A stretch of 64,000 nt of DNA from Isoetes taiwanensis. Lineage: Eukaryota; Streptophyta; Lycopodiopsida; Isoetales; Isoetaceae. The stretch spans positions 4,262,050 through 4,326,049 of the forward strand of contig JAJEKV010000030.1 in the NCBI GenBank assembly GCA_021234155.1. The letters run 5' to 3'. A model generated the notes under the pieces. It was not told where the DNA came from and made no database searches. It was given only the letters and a program-made list of their open reading frames with translations. A program made the translations under genes and the position numbers. This document shows positions 22,458 to 33,901 of this stretch, in pieces; the stretch's first letter is position 1; every line of letters begins with the position of its first letter.

Positions 22458-23335
22458 ATTATTTTGCTACATATTCTAAACGAGGTGCACCCTGGACTAC
22501 ACAGTCGTCGGATCTGTCAATCCTATGGCCCAGACTATAAGTTGGAGCCTCTGGGCACCTCTCGTTTCGCTTATGCTCATTCATGATTGGAGGCGCCTAT
22601 GATTTTGAGATGTCAAATACGAGTTTGCCTAAGGTTTTGATGGTATATCGAGCCTCTATACAACTTCACTTAAGGTTTTAGAATATGAAATACGGGCGCT
22701 CGAACCTCTACAAAAACAACTCAATGTCCTAATAAGACTACTTTAACCAATCTAACTAGTGAGCTAGCGTGATTATTTTTTATCTTAAATCTATAATTTT
22801 TTTTTATAATAACCCATTGAATTGTTTTAGGGATATGGTCTATGATTTCAGGAATTATATCCATATCAAATCCCCCTGGAACCCCCTGTTATTTTGCTAC
22901 ATATTCTAAACGAGGTGCACCCTGGACTACCACAGTCGTTAGATCTGTCAATCCTACGGCTCAGACTGTATGTTGGAGCCTCTGGGCACCTCTCGTTTTG
23001 CTTATGCTCATTCATGATTGGGGGCGCTTATGATTTTGAAATGTCAAATACGAGTTTGCCTAAGGTTTTGATGGTATATCGAGCCTCTATACGGCTTCGC
23101 TTAAGATTTTAGAATATGAAATACGGGAGCTCAAACCTCTACCAAAATAACTCAATGTCCTAATAAGACTACTTTAACCAATCTAACCAGTGAGCTAACG
23201 TGACTATTTTTTATTTTAAATCTATGTTTTTTTTATAATAACCCATTGAATTGTTTTGGGGATATGGTCTATGGTTTCAGGAATTATATCCATATCAAAT
23301 CCCCCTGGAATCCCCTGTTATTTTGCTACATATTT
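22458..23335. repeat. Tandem duplication, about 430-bp unit, before the copia A 3' LTR
   Basis: TTATTTTGCTACATATTCTA starts at 22,458 and 22,889 and again in truncated form at 23,318, giving periods of 431 and 429 bp. Both full units hold GTGCACCCTGGACTAC, GATTTTGA-ATGTCAAATAC and CCCATTGAATTGTTTT. It lies in the noncoding part between RNase H and the 3' LTR. Confidence 0.85.
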
Positions 23336-23397
23336 TTTACTGGTATAATGTAGCAAAATTCTAAAAGGTCTGAGACAAAGTTATTCTTGAGTGGGAG

Positions 23398-23651
23398 TAT
23401 TGGAAATAATCATAATGATACAAAGAATAGACTTTTGTCCATGTGGTGTTAACCTAAAAGTGAGACGTCTACTTTTGTTAACAGGTAATTTGCCTTTTAT
23501 TGCACCTACTTCTATTTATAGTTCCTCTAGTTCTGAAGTCGGATTCGGAAGCAAATATGGTGGTGCATAGATGCTATTTTGACATTGTTCATTGTATAAG
23601 AATCAAGGTTTTATCAATACAAGAGAAGCTTCTGGTATTCCATCCATATCA
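23398..23651 (+). repeat. 3' LTR of copia A (uninterrupted)
   Basis: It aligns to the three blocks of the 5' LTR and lacks both insertions, so it serves as the empty-site reference. Confidence 0.75.
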
Positions 23652-23788
23652 TTATAGATAAAGTTCAGTCAACATAAAAAGAAAAATCTTAGTTCATAAA
23701 AGGTTTATGCATGCTAAAAACATCTCACATTCATGGAAGCCACGACTGTGAGGTACGCCTAATTTCTTTTGCATGGATGGATGTGACG

Positions 23789-23932
23789 CTAGGAAAACCC
23801 GTCTCTAAGAAGTAAGTACTTGGACGCCATTGAGAAATGAGACAAATCCAAAGCCTTGCCTAGCAGAAGCACCGCAGCAGACTCAAAAACTTCGTTGTGC
23901 ATGGTAAACATAGGTTGTTTTGGCTTTGCCAT
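23789..23932 (-). pseudogene. F-box gene N-terminal fragment
   Basis: A 47-codon frame, MAKPKQPMFTMHNEVFESAA then VLLLGKALDLSHFSMASKY, parallels the start of the F-box gene at 15,717 (MAKSRQHMLTMHNELLESAV). It stops soon after the conserved FSMASK. The rest of an F-box protein is absent on this side. It is a paralogous fragment left of unknown sequence and right of the copia A 3' LTR. Confidence 0.65.
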
Positions 23933-23960
23933 AGAAATCCCAAAACTTGTTTCAAAAGGC

Positions 23961-26900
23961 TGAGCAAATTTTGCAGACAGTTAGATAAGAAAAGGGAAAA
24001 TTTAGTTACAAAAATAATATGCTAATGCACTGTGGATTTCCCATCGCAATATACTTAATAAGCTCAGATTGGGTAAGCTTTGTTTAGGTCAGGTTTTATA
24101 TCAAGAGCATGCTGCAATTGCAGGAGATGGGATGCAATCACAAATAATCCTATGTTTTATGAGTGTCAATGCAAACAGGGCTTCACAGCAAAGGGGCTTT
24201 GCATTATACATGCAATTCCTTTTGCGAAAAAAAGGGCGCATTTCCGTTTATGTATGCTTATTCTCTTGGTGCTAGCTGTTGCAAGCAATCTCCCATCTAA
24301 AGTAAGAATAAAACGGGCAAGATGGAAATTATGTGCATTACTGAATTTCATTTTTCTAAGTCCATAGTGCTTCACACCTATTTGGCCCACTAATGAATTT
24401 CTTTTTTCTAAGTCCATAGTGCTCCATAGGTATTTGCCTCTTGTGAAGGCCTGGGCAATATACATAGATTTTTTGTTCTAGCGCCACTACAATTCTATCT
24501 CTGCATAGCCTCACGCTCTGCACCTCTTACCTAAAAGAAAGCTCCCCAATGCTGGCTTTGATGGTCATCCCAAATCATAACCTTGTTCGAGGGTATCTAG
24601 GCGCATCACCACCTCCAATGATTGCCAAAATATTGCACAGGAACAAAAACATCTCTACTAAATCAATCCCTCCATATTTTAATTCTCTCTTCTAAAGGTC
24701 TCCTTGAAGGGATCACGGTTATAAATCCAAAGGCCTGTTCTCGTACCAGATGTAAAGCAACTAAAATTTTGATTAAAAGCTTTTCTTGTATCAGATGTAA
24801 AGCAACCAAAATCTTGGTTAAACCTTACTGACATGATATCGATGTGGTATTGTTGGTTTTTGATGCCCTCTTCTGTTTCACCCACATCCTGAAGCAACGA
24901 GCCTCTATCAGTCTATTGATGCAACAATTGAGAAGAATCCCAAGTCTTGAGATTGAGAAAAATCCTGAGTCTGTGGAGGAGATTGGGATTCTAAACTGGA
25001 ACAATAGGGTTGAGATTGGAGTTGAAGATCTACTGCAAAGGGTTTGCACTCTCAGGAGGGTTCCTATCCATGGTAAGGGAGTGCCTATATGTTTCCATAT
25101 TATACAAGATCCTAAGGCAAAAACGATGTTGCTCAATCTGGAGTTGGATAAAGAAGCTACTGCTCTTCAATATGGGGTTGGCGGAGTAGTTTTTTTCAAT
25201 GGTTGGATGGCCACCTAACATAGGCTCATGAGGATCAACGGCGGCCCAGGCGCTATGTTCACTCACGTAATGTTGTGAAAGTTTCGACCTGAGACATTTG
25301 ATGCACAGAGATTTATAATCTCATCACTAGCATATCTAATAATATAAAAATAATGTACCATCAGCCCAACCTTCCAAGAAGGTTCCACTTATGCCTTTTT
25401 AAATGGTAAAGAATGAGCAATTGTTTGGTTTTAAAAATGAGTTTTAAAGGTGTGTTTTTGACGAGTTGTTTCCACTTAAATTTCATACAACTCTCTCTTT
25501 ATGGCCTCGTTATTTTGAGTTATACTAGATAATGATGATAGATGGCAAAGATTTGAGTTGAGGGTCGCAGAGCTTGGAATCTTTTGCAGCGATGCTATTT
25601 CGTAGGCTGGCCGGAGATAAGACCATGCAGTTCGACTGAGTTTAAGTACTTGACCTATCGTAGTGCAACTATTGTTGCTAGGGGTATGAGTAGATGGGTT
25701 GGTACTGGTGCAGCTGCTTTTTCCATAAGAGTTGCTTTTGGGAGACCCTGCCAAAGATAATAGTTGTAACAGGTGTCCTTTATGTGTTGGTTGATGCATG
25801 TGCTGCATATGGAATTGCTTAGAAGAAAAGATGCAAGCCAAAGAAAGACTTCATGGTTGGAGAGATGGAGATGAAGCAGAAAGAGACTAAGCTTTTAAAA
25901 AAAAAGGAAAGGAATAGCGCAAATTTAAATTTCAGAGTGTTTTAGATTTAAGTGTCACGGTTAACATAGCCAGAATGGATGCGTGGGATGATTTGTATAT
26001 CAAAGTCTATGAATTTTTAGACAGAGATAATATTGGGGAGTGTTATATTAGGTGCATGGTTCATCCCCAAATGCACTGTATTTTTAGGAATAGATATAAT
26101 AATCCCTAATTCTATCAATTCGTGAGGCAATTGTTGAAGATATGCCTTGTGGCATGAGCTCCATGCAAGGAGGATGTGCCTTATGAACATGAGCAGCGGG
26201 CTTTTATGGTTGTCAAGGTGTTGGTCTGGATGCTGATTTAGTGATCATGATGATGAGGTGGGATGTAGTAATGAGGATACACACATTTGCTCTTAAGACC
26301 TTCACAAAAATAGGGCTAATAATGCTAATGTAGACCCTAACTATTATTGGACTGACTTTGATGTATATCATGACAGAGACAATGTCTTTGCTGATAAGAT
26401 GGACGAAATCCACCATGCTTACAAGCCAATTTATACTAGTACAAGTGCGAGCTAAGACAGTGATGAAGATGACATTGATATAACACCTGCAGTGAAGAAA
26501 CTATGGCTCTAAATGATGTTTATAGAAAAGAGGCTGGTCTGATTCTTTGAGGTCTTAGTGTATGATGTAAATTTCTGTTTTGTGATGAATTGCGTGTTGA
26601 GTTGTTATTAAATAATCAATGGAATTGTTTTCAATCTTTTGTAGTGTGTTCATCATTGTCATGAACCTACGCAAAAACAAGAAAAATACGTGGAAAATAC
26701 GCAAGAAATACGAAAGAAATATGCCAAGATCAGCAAAGAATCTGATATATGAACAGGAATCAAGAGTACAATGGCCGAAGGCAAACAGGAACACGAGACA
26801 GATGCTTAGAAGGCTCAAGACTGGCGTTGAACCAGAATGGTTCGACAAGAAAGAGATGCCTCCTTATATATCTAGGCCAACGGTCAAGATCGCGCTGCTT

Positions 26901-26980
26901 CAATGGATGAGATCATGCGAAGTATCACACATGCATGTAGATTCTAGAATATTCTAGAACCTCCTGGAAACAACTTCAAA
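23961..26980. other. Intergenic; short repeats and one unassigned open frame
   Basis: A 52-bp tandem pair (GAATTTC-TTTTTCTAAGTCCATAGTGCT) lies at 24,343-24,446 and a roughly 45-bp pair (CAGATGTAAAGCAAC-AAAAT) at 24,745-24,825. A 124-codon plus frame at 24,844-25,218 (begins MVLLVFDALFCFTHILKQRA) has no recognised domain; its end overlaps a dispersed repeat. Other frames (25,476-25,841 minus; 26,619-26,957 plus) are unconvincing. Confidence 0.4.
25180..25345 (-). repeat. Dispersed repeat, inverted partner at 35,800-35,975
   Basis: The reverse complement of this segment matches 35,800-35,975: GATGAGATTA-AAATCTCT, GTCTCAGGTCGAA / GACTCAGGTCGAA, ATTACGTGAGTGAACA / GTTACGTGAGTGAACA, and CCATC-AACCAT before AAACTACTCCG. 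The class is not recognised. Confidence 0.65.
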
Positions 26981-26989
26981 TAAAAGCTT

Positions 26990-27125
26990 CAACAGAGCGA
27001 CGAAGCCCAGGCCACCAATACTCTCGACTAAGAAGTTCAAGAGTCTTGGTTACTCCAAAGTGTCCGGCCATAGGTGAATCATGGCAAGCCTAGAGAATTA
27101 AAGCCTTAAAGCACCATCTAGCACA
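26990..27125 (-). pseudogene. gypsy integrase zinc-finger remnant
   Basis: The minus strand gives [19 protein letters not shown] then [16 protein letters not shown], the conserved H2C2 segment of Ty3/gypsy integrases. The catalytic core that should follow is missing. Confidence 0.65.
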
Positions 27126-27526
27126 TACAGAAGCCCATTAAGGAACAAGTCCATCGATCATAGTCTGATCGCATTTGCAGAGAAGATGATGCAGAGCCAA
27201 GGTGTGAGAATATATCTTGAGCCAATGGATCAGAGGGCAGAGACGCTCGAATAGACTCCAACAACACCGTATCATTGAGGCCTCTCGAACAAAGTGAAGG
27301 CCATAAACTGGAACCGATCAGGCCCTAGAATAACCTATGATTGCTGATCAAATGCAGGATCGCCTAGCTTGGGCTCAAGGTAGGAGCGTCGAAACAAGGC
27401 ATCAGGCTTCCCTTGGAGAGGTCCAGGATGGTACTTGATCACGAAACCAATGCGGGATAATACTTAAGTATGTCACTAGGACTGGCAATGGTTGAGCACT
27501 CAAGCAGACTGAAAATATTCTAGATT

Positions 27527-28058
27527 TCAATGATCTGCATAGACTGTGACCTTATAAGGAGATCCCTCTAGGAAACATCTCCACTTCTTGAAAGAATATA
27601 CTATCGCCAACAACTCCTTGTCATAAATGGGATAGTTAATTTCAGCAGCCTGAAACTTCCCTGAGTGATAGGCGATTGGATGCAATTCATAGTCATCTCC
27701 CTCCTGTAACAGGATCCCACCAAGAGCAAAATCAGAAGAATATGCTTCGATAATACATGGGCACAAAGGATCTGCATGAGCAAGAACTGGCATCGTGGTA
27801 AAAGCATGCTTCAGAGTAACGAAAGCAGATTTCGCTTCCACACTCCATTCAAATGGCACGTCCTTAATCGTGAGGCATGAACACTGAACATCTCGAACGG
27901 ATGAAGGTGTTGCCACTCCAGAATAGTACTGACCTTTTCGAGATCTATAGGGACTCCATGTGGAGTGATATGATAGCCAAGGAACTCCACGTTATCCTGT
28001 TCGAATTGACACTTCTCAAGTTTGGCATATAATCCGTGCTCGTGAAGCTTCTGAAGGA
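27527..28058 (-). pseudogene. gypsy reverse transcriptase 3' part and RNase H
   Basis: From 28,058 leftward: EHGLYAKLEKCQFEQDNVEF then LGYHITPHGVPIDLEKVST (end of RT), then after a frame change VPFEWSVEAKSAFVTLKHAF, SSDFALGGILLQ and YPIYDKELLAIVYSFKKWRC with FLEGSPYKVTVYADH (RNase H). The frames at 27,527-27,916 and 27,917-28,058 are out of register. The RNase H part alone is fairly well kept. Confidence 0.75.
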
Positions 28059-28705
28059 TGTAGAATATAACACTGAAGTTGATAACTTTGTACAGTGCCT
28101 AGCAAGATTTTTGCCTATAAATCATATAAGCATAAGAGGTACAACTTGTGATCTAGTGAAGAGCCAAATCTTGGTCACTAATCTTCACTAGATTTCTATC
28201 ACTCTATATCAAACAATGGAAGGTAATACATGTGATAAAGTTAAAACCCTCTAAGGTCAATAAACCATTAACCTTTGAGCCAATAAACAAACGTAAATCA
28301 ACTCTTCTTTATCGAGCCATCGCAAATAAGCTTTGGAACCATTGAACCATAATTTCGATTTTATTCTTTCTTCTTGTAGTTTGATTAGGCTAGGTTTGCC
28401 CCTCAACCATCATTCTCTGCAGGCATCTTGATGTTTGAGCATTGAACCTTTGGAATACTTGTACACCCCTTGTCATTTTAAACAAGAAGACCATGATTGT
28501 AACTTGTCCAGCTCACTTGCCACTGCTTCTCATGAGCAGACAAAATGACTCAACTTTTTCAATCTCCTGCAATTTAACTTTTCCATCCTTCTGCAACTTA
28601 TGTGTCTCCTTATATCATGATCTACTTATTGACTTCCTAGGTACATACACTGCCACTGCTTCTCATGTATGCATCACTCTGACTTATAAAGCTGAAATCT
28701 TATGA
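28059..28705 (-). repeat. 3' LTR of copia B
   Basis: The element-sense start TCATAAGATTTCAGC is at 28,705 (TG changed to TC) and the end ...TTCTACA at 28,059. It lacks the 224-bp segment found at 33,292-33,515 in the other LTR. Confidence 0.9.
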
Positions 28706-28716
28706 CTCCTCCTTCA
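28706..28716 (-). other. Polypurine tract of copia B
   Basis: The minus strand reads TGAAGGAGGAG directly before the 3' LTR, the expected site for plus-strand priming. Confidence 0.75.
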
Positions 28717-29060
28717 GCTTATAAGTCTGTAGATTAGTTACATTCAACTCACCTTTAAAGTATGCATATTTGTTCTCTGGCAATGCCTTAGTGAAAATAT
28801 GCGCAGCACTTTTTTTGTTTCAACATACTTCATATAGATTATCTTCCTATCAGCTAGATCTCGTATGAAATGCATACTCAATTCAATATGTTTGGTTACG
28901 TCATGATGCGCGGGATTCTTCACAATTGCTATGCGACTCGGCTATCGTCCATATGTCATTAGGCTCCATTTGCTCCGCAAGTACAATTCATTTAACAATC
29001 TCCTTAACCAAACCACCTCTTTGGCAACTAGTGCGGCGGTGCATATTACGCCTGGCGAGC

Positions 29061-30441
29061 TCATGGCAGCATAGCTGTAGCTTGTTTTTTACATCTCCAA
29101 GAGATCACCCCTCCTCCAAGAAATATTGCATACCCTGAAGTGGATTTCCTTGTATGCAGGTCCCCTCCCCAATCTGCATCACTATAGCATTTCATAATTA
29201 GATTTTCTGAATTGAAGCAAATACCATGCTCTTGAGTGCCTTTGAGGTATTTCAAAACTCGTTTGGCAGCCTCCCAATGTTCTCTGGTTGCATTATGATT
29301 TCTCCTACTCAGTATATTGACGGCATAAGCTATGTCAGGTCGAGTATTATTTGCCAAGTATAGTAAACATCCAATTAATGCCCTGTAGGGAATGTTTTCC
29401 ATTTCTGCAGTGTCTTCTTCAGTTGAGTCTTCTACATAGGTTAATTTGTGACCAGGTGTCATTGGAATTTTTGCTGACTTTGATTCTGATAGCTTGAATC
29501 TTTTGAGCATATTCTGTACATGTTTCTCTTGATGCAGCCTTAGCCATTTTTGTTCTCTATTTCTGATCACCTCTATACCTAGGAATTTCTTTAGCTCACC
29601 TAGATCTGACATGTGAAACCGAGACTTCAGAATATTCTTACATAAATTTAGAATTTTGATAGAGCTAGCTACCATAATGCAATCGTCCACATATAATGCA
29701 ATTATGCAATATTCTTTCTCTTGCTTGAATCTATACAAGTTCCCATCATTCTGCAACTTCTCAAATCCCTGTTCTTGTAAGAATTGATTCATGCATAGGT
29801 ACCATTCTCTTGGTGACTGCTTTAATCCATAAACAGCCCTATTTAATTTCATATCATGTTTTTCCCTTGCTCAAAAGCAGGTGCTTGCTCATAAACGCCT
29901 CCTCCTCAAGTGATGCATTTAAAAAAGCTGTTTTGACATCCATATGATGCAATTCTAAATTCTGAGCATTTGCCATGGCCAATAAAATTCTGATGCTTGT
30001 GAGTTTTACTATGGGTGAGTAGGTTTCATCATAATCTCTGCCTTTTTTCTGAGTGAATCCCTGAGCTACTAATTTTGCCTTGAATTTCTTGCTGCCATCT
30101 GGATTGCTCTTAATTTTATAAAGCCATTTACTCCCTATGACATTCTGCCCTCCATCATACTTTACACATTCATATGTTTTGGTATCTTCAAATGATTTGA
30201 GCTCATCTCTCATAGCTGCCATCCATTTGTCTTTGTCTGTACTCTCCAAAACCTCTTCAAAAGTTTGTGGTATAATTTCATCTTCCAGAATTGCCATTAT
30301 TTGTTCATGCTCTACTGCTCCAATACGTCTGCTTTTGCCTTGCTCAGTTCTGCCATAAGGTTTATCTTCTAATTTGGCTTCTTCAATTAATTTTTCTGCT
30401 TGTGTTTTCCTTTTCCTTCTAACCTTAGTTGGTTCATGCAT
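29061..30441 (-). pseudogene. copia B reverse transcriptase and RNase H
   Basis: The frame 30,441-29,854 carries DKWMAAMRDELKSFEDTKTY, NVIGSKWLYKIKSNPDGSKK, FKAKLVAQGFTQKKGRDYDE and HHMDVKTAFLNASLEEEAFM. After a frameshift near 29,853 the frame 29,852-29,061 holds LNRAVYGLKQSPREWYLCMN, the catalytic IALYVDDCIMVAS with both Asp residues kept, LKKFLGIEVIRNREQKWLRL and the RNase H start CYSDADWGGDLHTRKSTSGY. The last domain ends early, at HTRKSTSGY...KKQATAMLP, compared with complete elements. One frameshift and the truncation are the lesions. Confidence 0.85.
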
Positions 30442-31149
30442 TTATTGTCTTGGCTCTTGTACTACCTCAGGGACTTGGTGTTCAGTCCCTGATGCAGGAA
30501 CTTGAGTCTCTTCTTCTTCTATTACTTTCTCTAGTGTGTTTTGCTCATTTTCTTCATCATGACCAGTCGGTTCAATTTCATCTGTATCATCTGTCTCATC
30601 TGTTTCAAACTTAGGCATTTGCTCAGCAGCTTTAGATGCTACTTTTATCCCTTTCCTGTATCTGTGTTTATACAAAACACCCTCATTGAATAGAACATCT
30701 CGACTGATTGTTATGGTCTTTGTTTCTGGATTATATACTCTATATCCCTTGGTTTCACTGTCATAACCCACTAGAAACCCAATCTCAGCTCTATTGTCCA
30801 ATTTTTTCCTTAATTCTGAAGGAACATGAGTATATACCAAACAACCATAGACTTTATATTTCATGTAGTCTATTTTTCCTTTAGGATTCCATATAATGTT
30901 TGGTATATTTTCATGAAGAGTGGAGGAAGGAAGTATATTCTGAATTTCTATGGCAGTTTGCAAAGCTTCCATCCAAAGGCTATTTGATAGGCCACTTTCC
31001 TTCAACATGGATCTAATAGCATCCATAATTGTTCTGTTTTTCCTTTCTGACACCCCATTTTGTTGAGGAGTGTATCTGCATGTTAATTGTCTTTTAATGC
31101 CATGTGCAATGCAGTAAGTTCTGAATTTTATTGACAAATACTCTCCCAC
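30442..31149 (-). pseudogene. copia B integrase, C-terminal two thirds
   Basis: A 235-codon frame runs through RQLTCRYTPQQNGVSERKNR, the conserved turn with the last catalytic Glu (ERKNRT), LPSSTLHENIPNIIWNPKGK, VYGCLVYTHVPSELRKKLDN and IGFLVGYDSETKGYRVYNPE to an acidic linker. It is separated from the reverse transcriptase frame by a single in-frame TAA (EPRQ-stop-MHEP). It would insert the cDNA into target DNA in an active element. Confidence 0.8.
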
Positions 31150-31273
31150 CGGTCGATCTAATGCATTTTAGCTTGTGGCTGTTTCCCTTTCCATTTCACG
31201 CCACATATTGCTTAAATGCATTTAAAACTTGTGATTTCTTTTCTAAGCAATATGCTTTACATTTCATTTGTAG

Positions 31274-31558
31274 TCATCGATTGAAGGTTATGAAATACCT
31301 TTTGTTGCCTCTCCCTCTTACATTCAATGGGCCACACAAGTCTGAGTGCACTAATTCCAATGTTTGCTGAGTTTTAGATTGTCTTTTAGCAAATGGCAGC
31401 CTATGGAATTTTCCTAGAGCACATCCTTCACAAATATGATTAGCTTTGCTGTCACAATAATCAATGAGACCTTGTTTGTGCAGACTTTCTAATTTCTTGT
31501 AGTTTGTATGTGCTAATCTGTTATGCCATAATTCTGCACCAACTTCAGAACACCACAA
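31274..31558 (-). pseudogene. copia B GAG-pre-integrase and integrase finger
   Basis: The frame shows AELWHNRLAHTNYKKLESLH and ICEGCALGKFHRLPF, giving the H-x3-4-H and C-x2-C of the HHCC finger, then LVHSDLCGPLNV with the first catalytic Asp. The short stretch 31,150-31,273 up to the next integrase frame is out of register. Confidence 0.75.
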
Positions 31559-31857
31559 TGCACAAGATTGCTTAGCTCAAACAAGTTGCCAACTCTTTTA
31601 GCATAAAACTTCAATTCATCCTTGAGAAACACATTACATTGTTCAGCCTCAAATGTCACCCTATATCCCAAATCACATAGCCCGACTTATGAAATCAAAT
31701 TTTTGATTATTCTTTGGAACACACAATACATCTTCAATATTTACAATATTTCCATTTAAGTTTTTAAGCGCAAAAGTCCACTTCCTTGAATATCTTGCAA
31801 AGCCCCATTTCAACTTGAATTTTTCTTGATTTTCGATTGGAGAATTTCTTCAAGATT

Positions 31858-33009
31858 TCAGCATCCTTGACTCTCGATCTTCGACTCAGAATCAACTATC
31901 AAATGATCAGCACTATTAGCACATGAATTTTCATTGATAACTGCAAAATCACTTAATACCTCATCTTCATCTTGTGTTTCAGTCTTAGCTTTAGCCTCTT
32001 GTTCTTCTTGTGCAATGTATGCTTTTTCATAGCCTCCACCCCTCCCTCTGCTTGCTCTTCCTCTGCTGGAGTCACCCCTTCCTCTGAGAGATTTACCATA
32101 ATTTTTTGGTGTGGGGCACTTGGAGGTTGCATGTCCTCTTCCCCCACAATTGTAGCAGTTAAACTCCTTCTTTAATTTAGGGCATTCACTTTTATAGTGC
32201 CCTGCCTCATGGCAGTGATAGCAGATTATTTTTCCTTTCCTTTTCATTACTAATATTTCAGGTGTTTCTTCATCTTGGCTTTGCCTCAATACTTTCTTTT
32301 GCTCCCATTCAGTTCTAAGCATGACTTCTGCCTCCTCCCTACTCTTGCTTGTATTTCTAATAAACAATGCCAATGTTTCATTTTCTCCTATTGCTCTTGA
32401 AATTTGTAACACGACTTCTCTCGGATATCACAACTGACCCCTTCTAGGTCGACAATCAAGTTATCAAACTTATTGAAAAACTTCGGATACATCTTCATCT
32501 TCTCTAAGCTTTAGATTTCTTAGTTCATTTTCAATAAATCTATTTGAGAGGATGTTTTCTCCTCATAGTGCTTAAGGAGAAATTTCCACATCTCCCTAAT
32601 TTTGAGAGACCTTAATTTCAAGCGTATAGCGGGACTTACCTTACAAGTTATGATTCCTTGTGCTTCCTTGACTTTTGCTTTGCAATGATTTGCCTCCTCT
32701 GTCTTTGGTACCTCCTCGGGGACGTCCAACACTAGTACGAGCTGCGGCTCCGGCTCAGGATTTTGCACACCGGCGACTCCGATTGCTTCCCCACTGCGGA
32801 TTGACCACTGCGGCTCCGATGCCGACCACAGCCAGAGGCTGTTCTAGTTAGCGCCTGGCTTTGCCAGCTGAACTATTAGGATCAACTACCTCCCAGAGCT
32901 CCTCCACATCCAGAACATGCATTATAGCATCCTTCCATATTTGGAATCCTGGGCCACCTTTGTATACATCTATGGTGTTGAGCAAACTTGCTCCAAATCT
33001 GCTAGACAT
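31858..33009 (-). pseudogene. copia B gag with two zinc knuckles, and damaged protease start
   Basis: Gag starts at the ATG at 33,009, nine bases from the primer site (MSSRFGASLLNTID, then GGPGFQIWKDAIMHVLDVEE), and meets a stop near 32,846. Frame 32,768-32,520 gives KEAQGIITCKVSPAIRLKLR, and frame 32,412-31,858 holds two CCHC knuckles, CYHCHEAGHYKSEC and CYNCGGRGHATSKC, then an Arg/Gly-rich tract. The protease site that should read DSGAS is DSESK (HLIVDSESKIESQGC) and the frame ends there, so the protease is lost. Confidence 0.75.
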
Positions 33010-33017
33010 GATTGAGA

Positions 33018-33031
33018 TGGCTCTGATACCA
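33018..33031 (-). other. Primer-binding site of copia B
   Basis: The minus strand reads TGGTATCAGAGCCA one base after the 5' LTR end, the standard copia site complementary to the 3' end of initiator tRNA-Met. Confidence 0.9.
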
Positions 33032-33032
33032 C

Positions 33033-33901
33033 TGTAGAATATAACACTGAAGTTGATAACTTTGTACAGTGCCTAGCAAGATTTTTGCCTATAAATCATA
33101 TAAGCATAAGAGGTACAACTTGTGATCTAGTGAAGAGCCAAATCTTGGTCACTAATCTTCACTAGATTTCTATCACTCTATATCAAACAATGGAAGGTAA
33201 TACATGTGATAAAGTTAAAACCCTCTAAGGTCAATAAACCATTAACCTTTGAGCCAATAAACAAACGTAAATCAACTCTTCTTTATCGAGCATTGAAGAC
33301 CATACTCGTAGCACATGAAAATTCCTGAAAAACGATTGCTTCGTCTGGTGCACCCCCGTCAATACTCCTGTCTGCTCAAAAATACATTAGTATCCATCAT
33401 TCCGGCGGTTAAGGATTGTAATTTTCCTGCTAATCTGAGCTCTGCTCGTATCGTGATATATCCCACAGGAATAAATGAAGAAATATGACCTTTTAGAAAT
33501 ATCCCACAGGCATACCATCGCAAATAAGCTTTGGAACCATTGAACCATAATTTCGATTTTATTCTTTCTTCTTGTAGTTTGGTTAGGCTAGATTTGCCCT
33601 CAACCATCATTCTCTGCAGGCATCTTGATGTTTGAGCATTGAACCTTTGGAATACTTGTACACCCCTTGTCATTTTAAACAAGAAGACCATGATTGTAAC
33701 TTGTCCAGCTCACTGCCACTGCTTCTCATGAGCAGACAAAATGACTCAACTTTTTCAATCTCCTGCAATTTAACTTTTCCATCCTTCTGCAACTTATGTG
33801 TCTCCTTATATCATGATCTACTTATTGACTTCCTAGGTACATACACTGCCACTGCTTCTCATGTATGCATCACTCTGACTTATAAAGCTGAAATCTTATC
33901 A
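33033..33901 (-). repeat. 5' LTR of copia B, with a 224-bp extra segment
   Basis: The start TGATAAGATTTCAGC is at 33,901 (minus) and the end at 33,033. Compared with the other LTR it has an extra 33,292-33,515, beginning ATTGAAGACC and ending CACAGGCATAC, with a doubled ATATCCCACAGG inside. This is a later insertion here or a deletion in the other LTR. Confidence 0.9.

Larger units (their letters stand above)
15812..23651 (+). mobile_element. Ty1/copia retrotransposon A, degenerate, with nested insertions
   Basis: The order gag, protease, integrase, reverse transcriptase, RNase H is that of Ty1/copia. The LTRs begin near TGTTGGAAATAATCAGAATG (15,812) and AGTATTGGAAATAATCATAA (23,398) and end near CCATATCA (18,137 and 23,651). 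A tRNA-iMet-like primer site (TGTATCAAAGC) lies at 18,150-18,160 and a polypurine-like GAGTGGGAG precedes the 3' LTR. Internal frames are broken many times. The 5' LTR is about 2 kb longer than the 3' LTR because of two insertions. No clean target duplication was resolved; the flanks at 15,735-15,810 and 23,656-23,735 are themselves similar. Confidence 0.75.
28059..33901 (-). mobile_element. Ty1/copia retrotransposon B, structurally complete and recent
   Basis: The element is on the minus strand, nested in the gypsy reverse transcriptase. The LTRs are 28,059-28,705 (3') and 33,033-33,901 (5'), with primer site, polypurine tract and AAGGA target duplication (28,054-28,058 and 33,902-33,906). 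The first 259-bp LTR block is identical between the two copies as far as I can read, and the rest differs at only a handful of places, so the insertion is recent. The coding region nevertheless has several stops and frameshifts and a damaged protease site, so this copy is not autonomous. Confidence 0.9.

Noticed and set aside
24844-25218. Complete small gene of 124 aa
   Set aside because: No recognisable domain, and its 3' end runs into a dispersed repeat that also occurs at 35.8 kb, so a real coding end there is doubtful.
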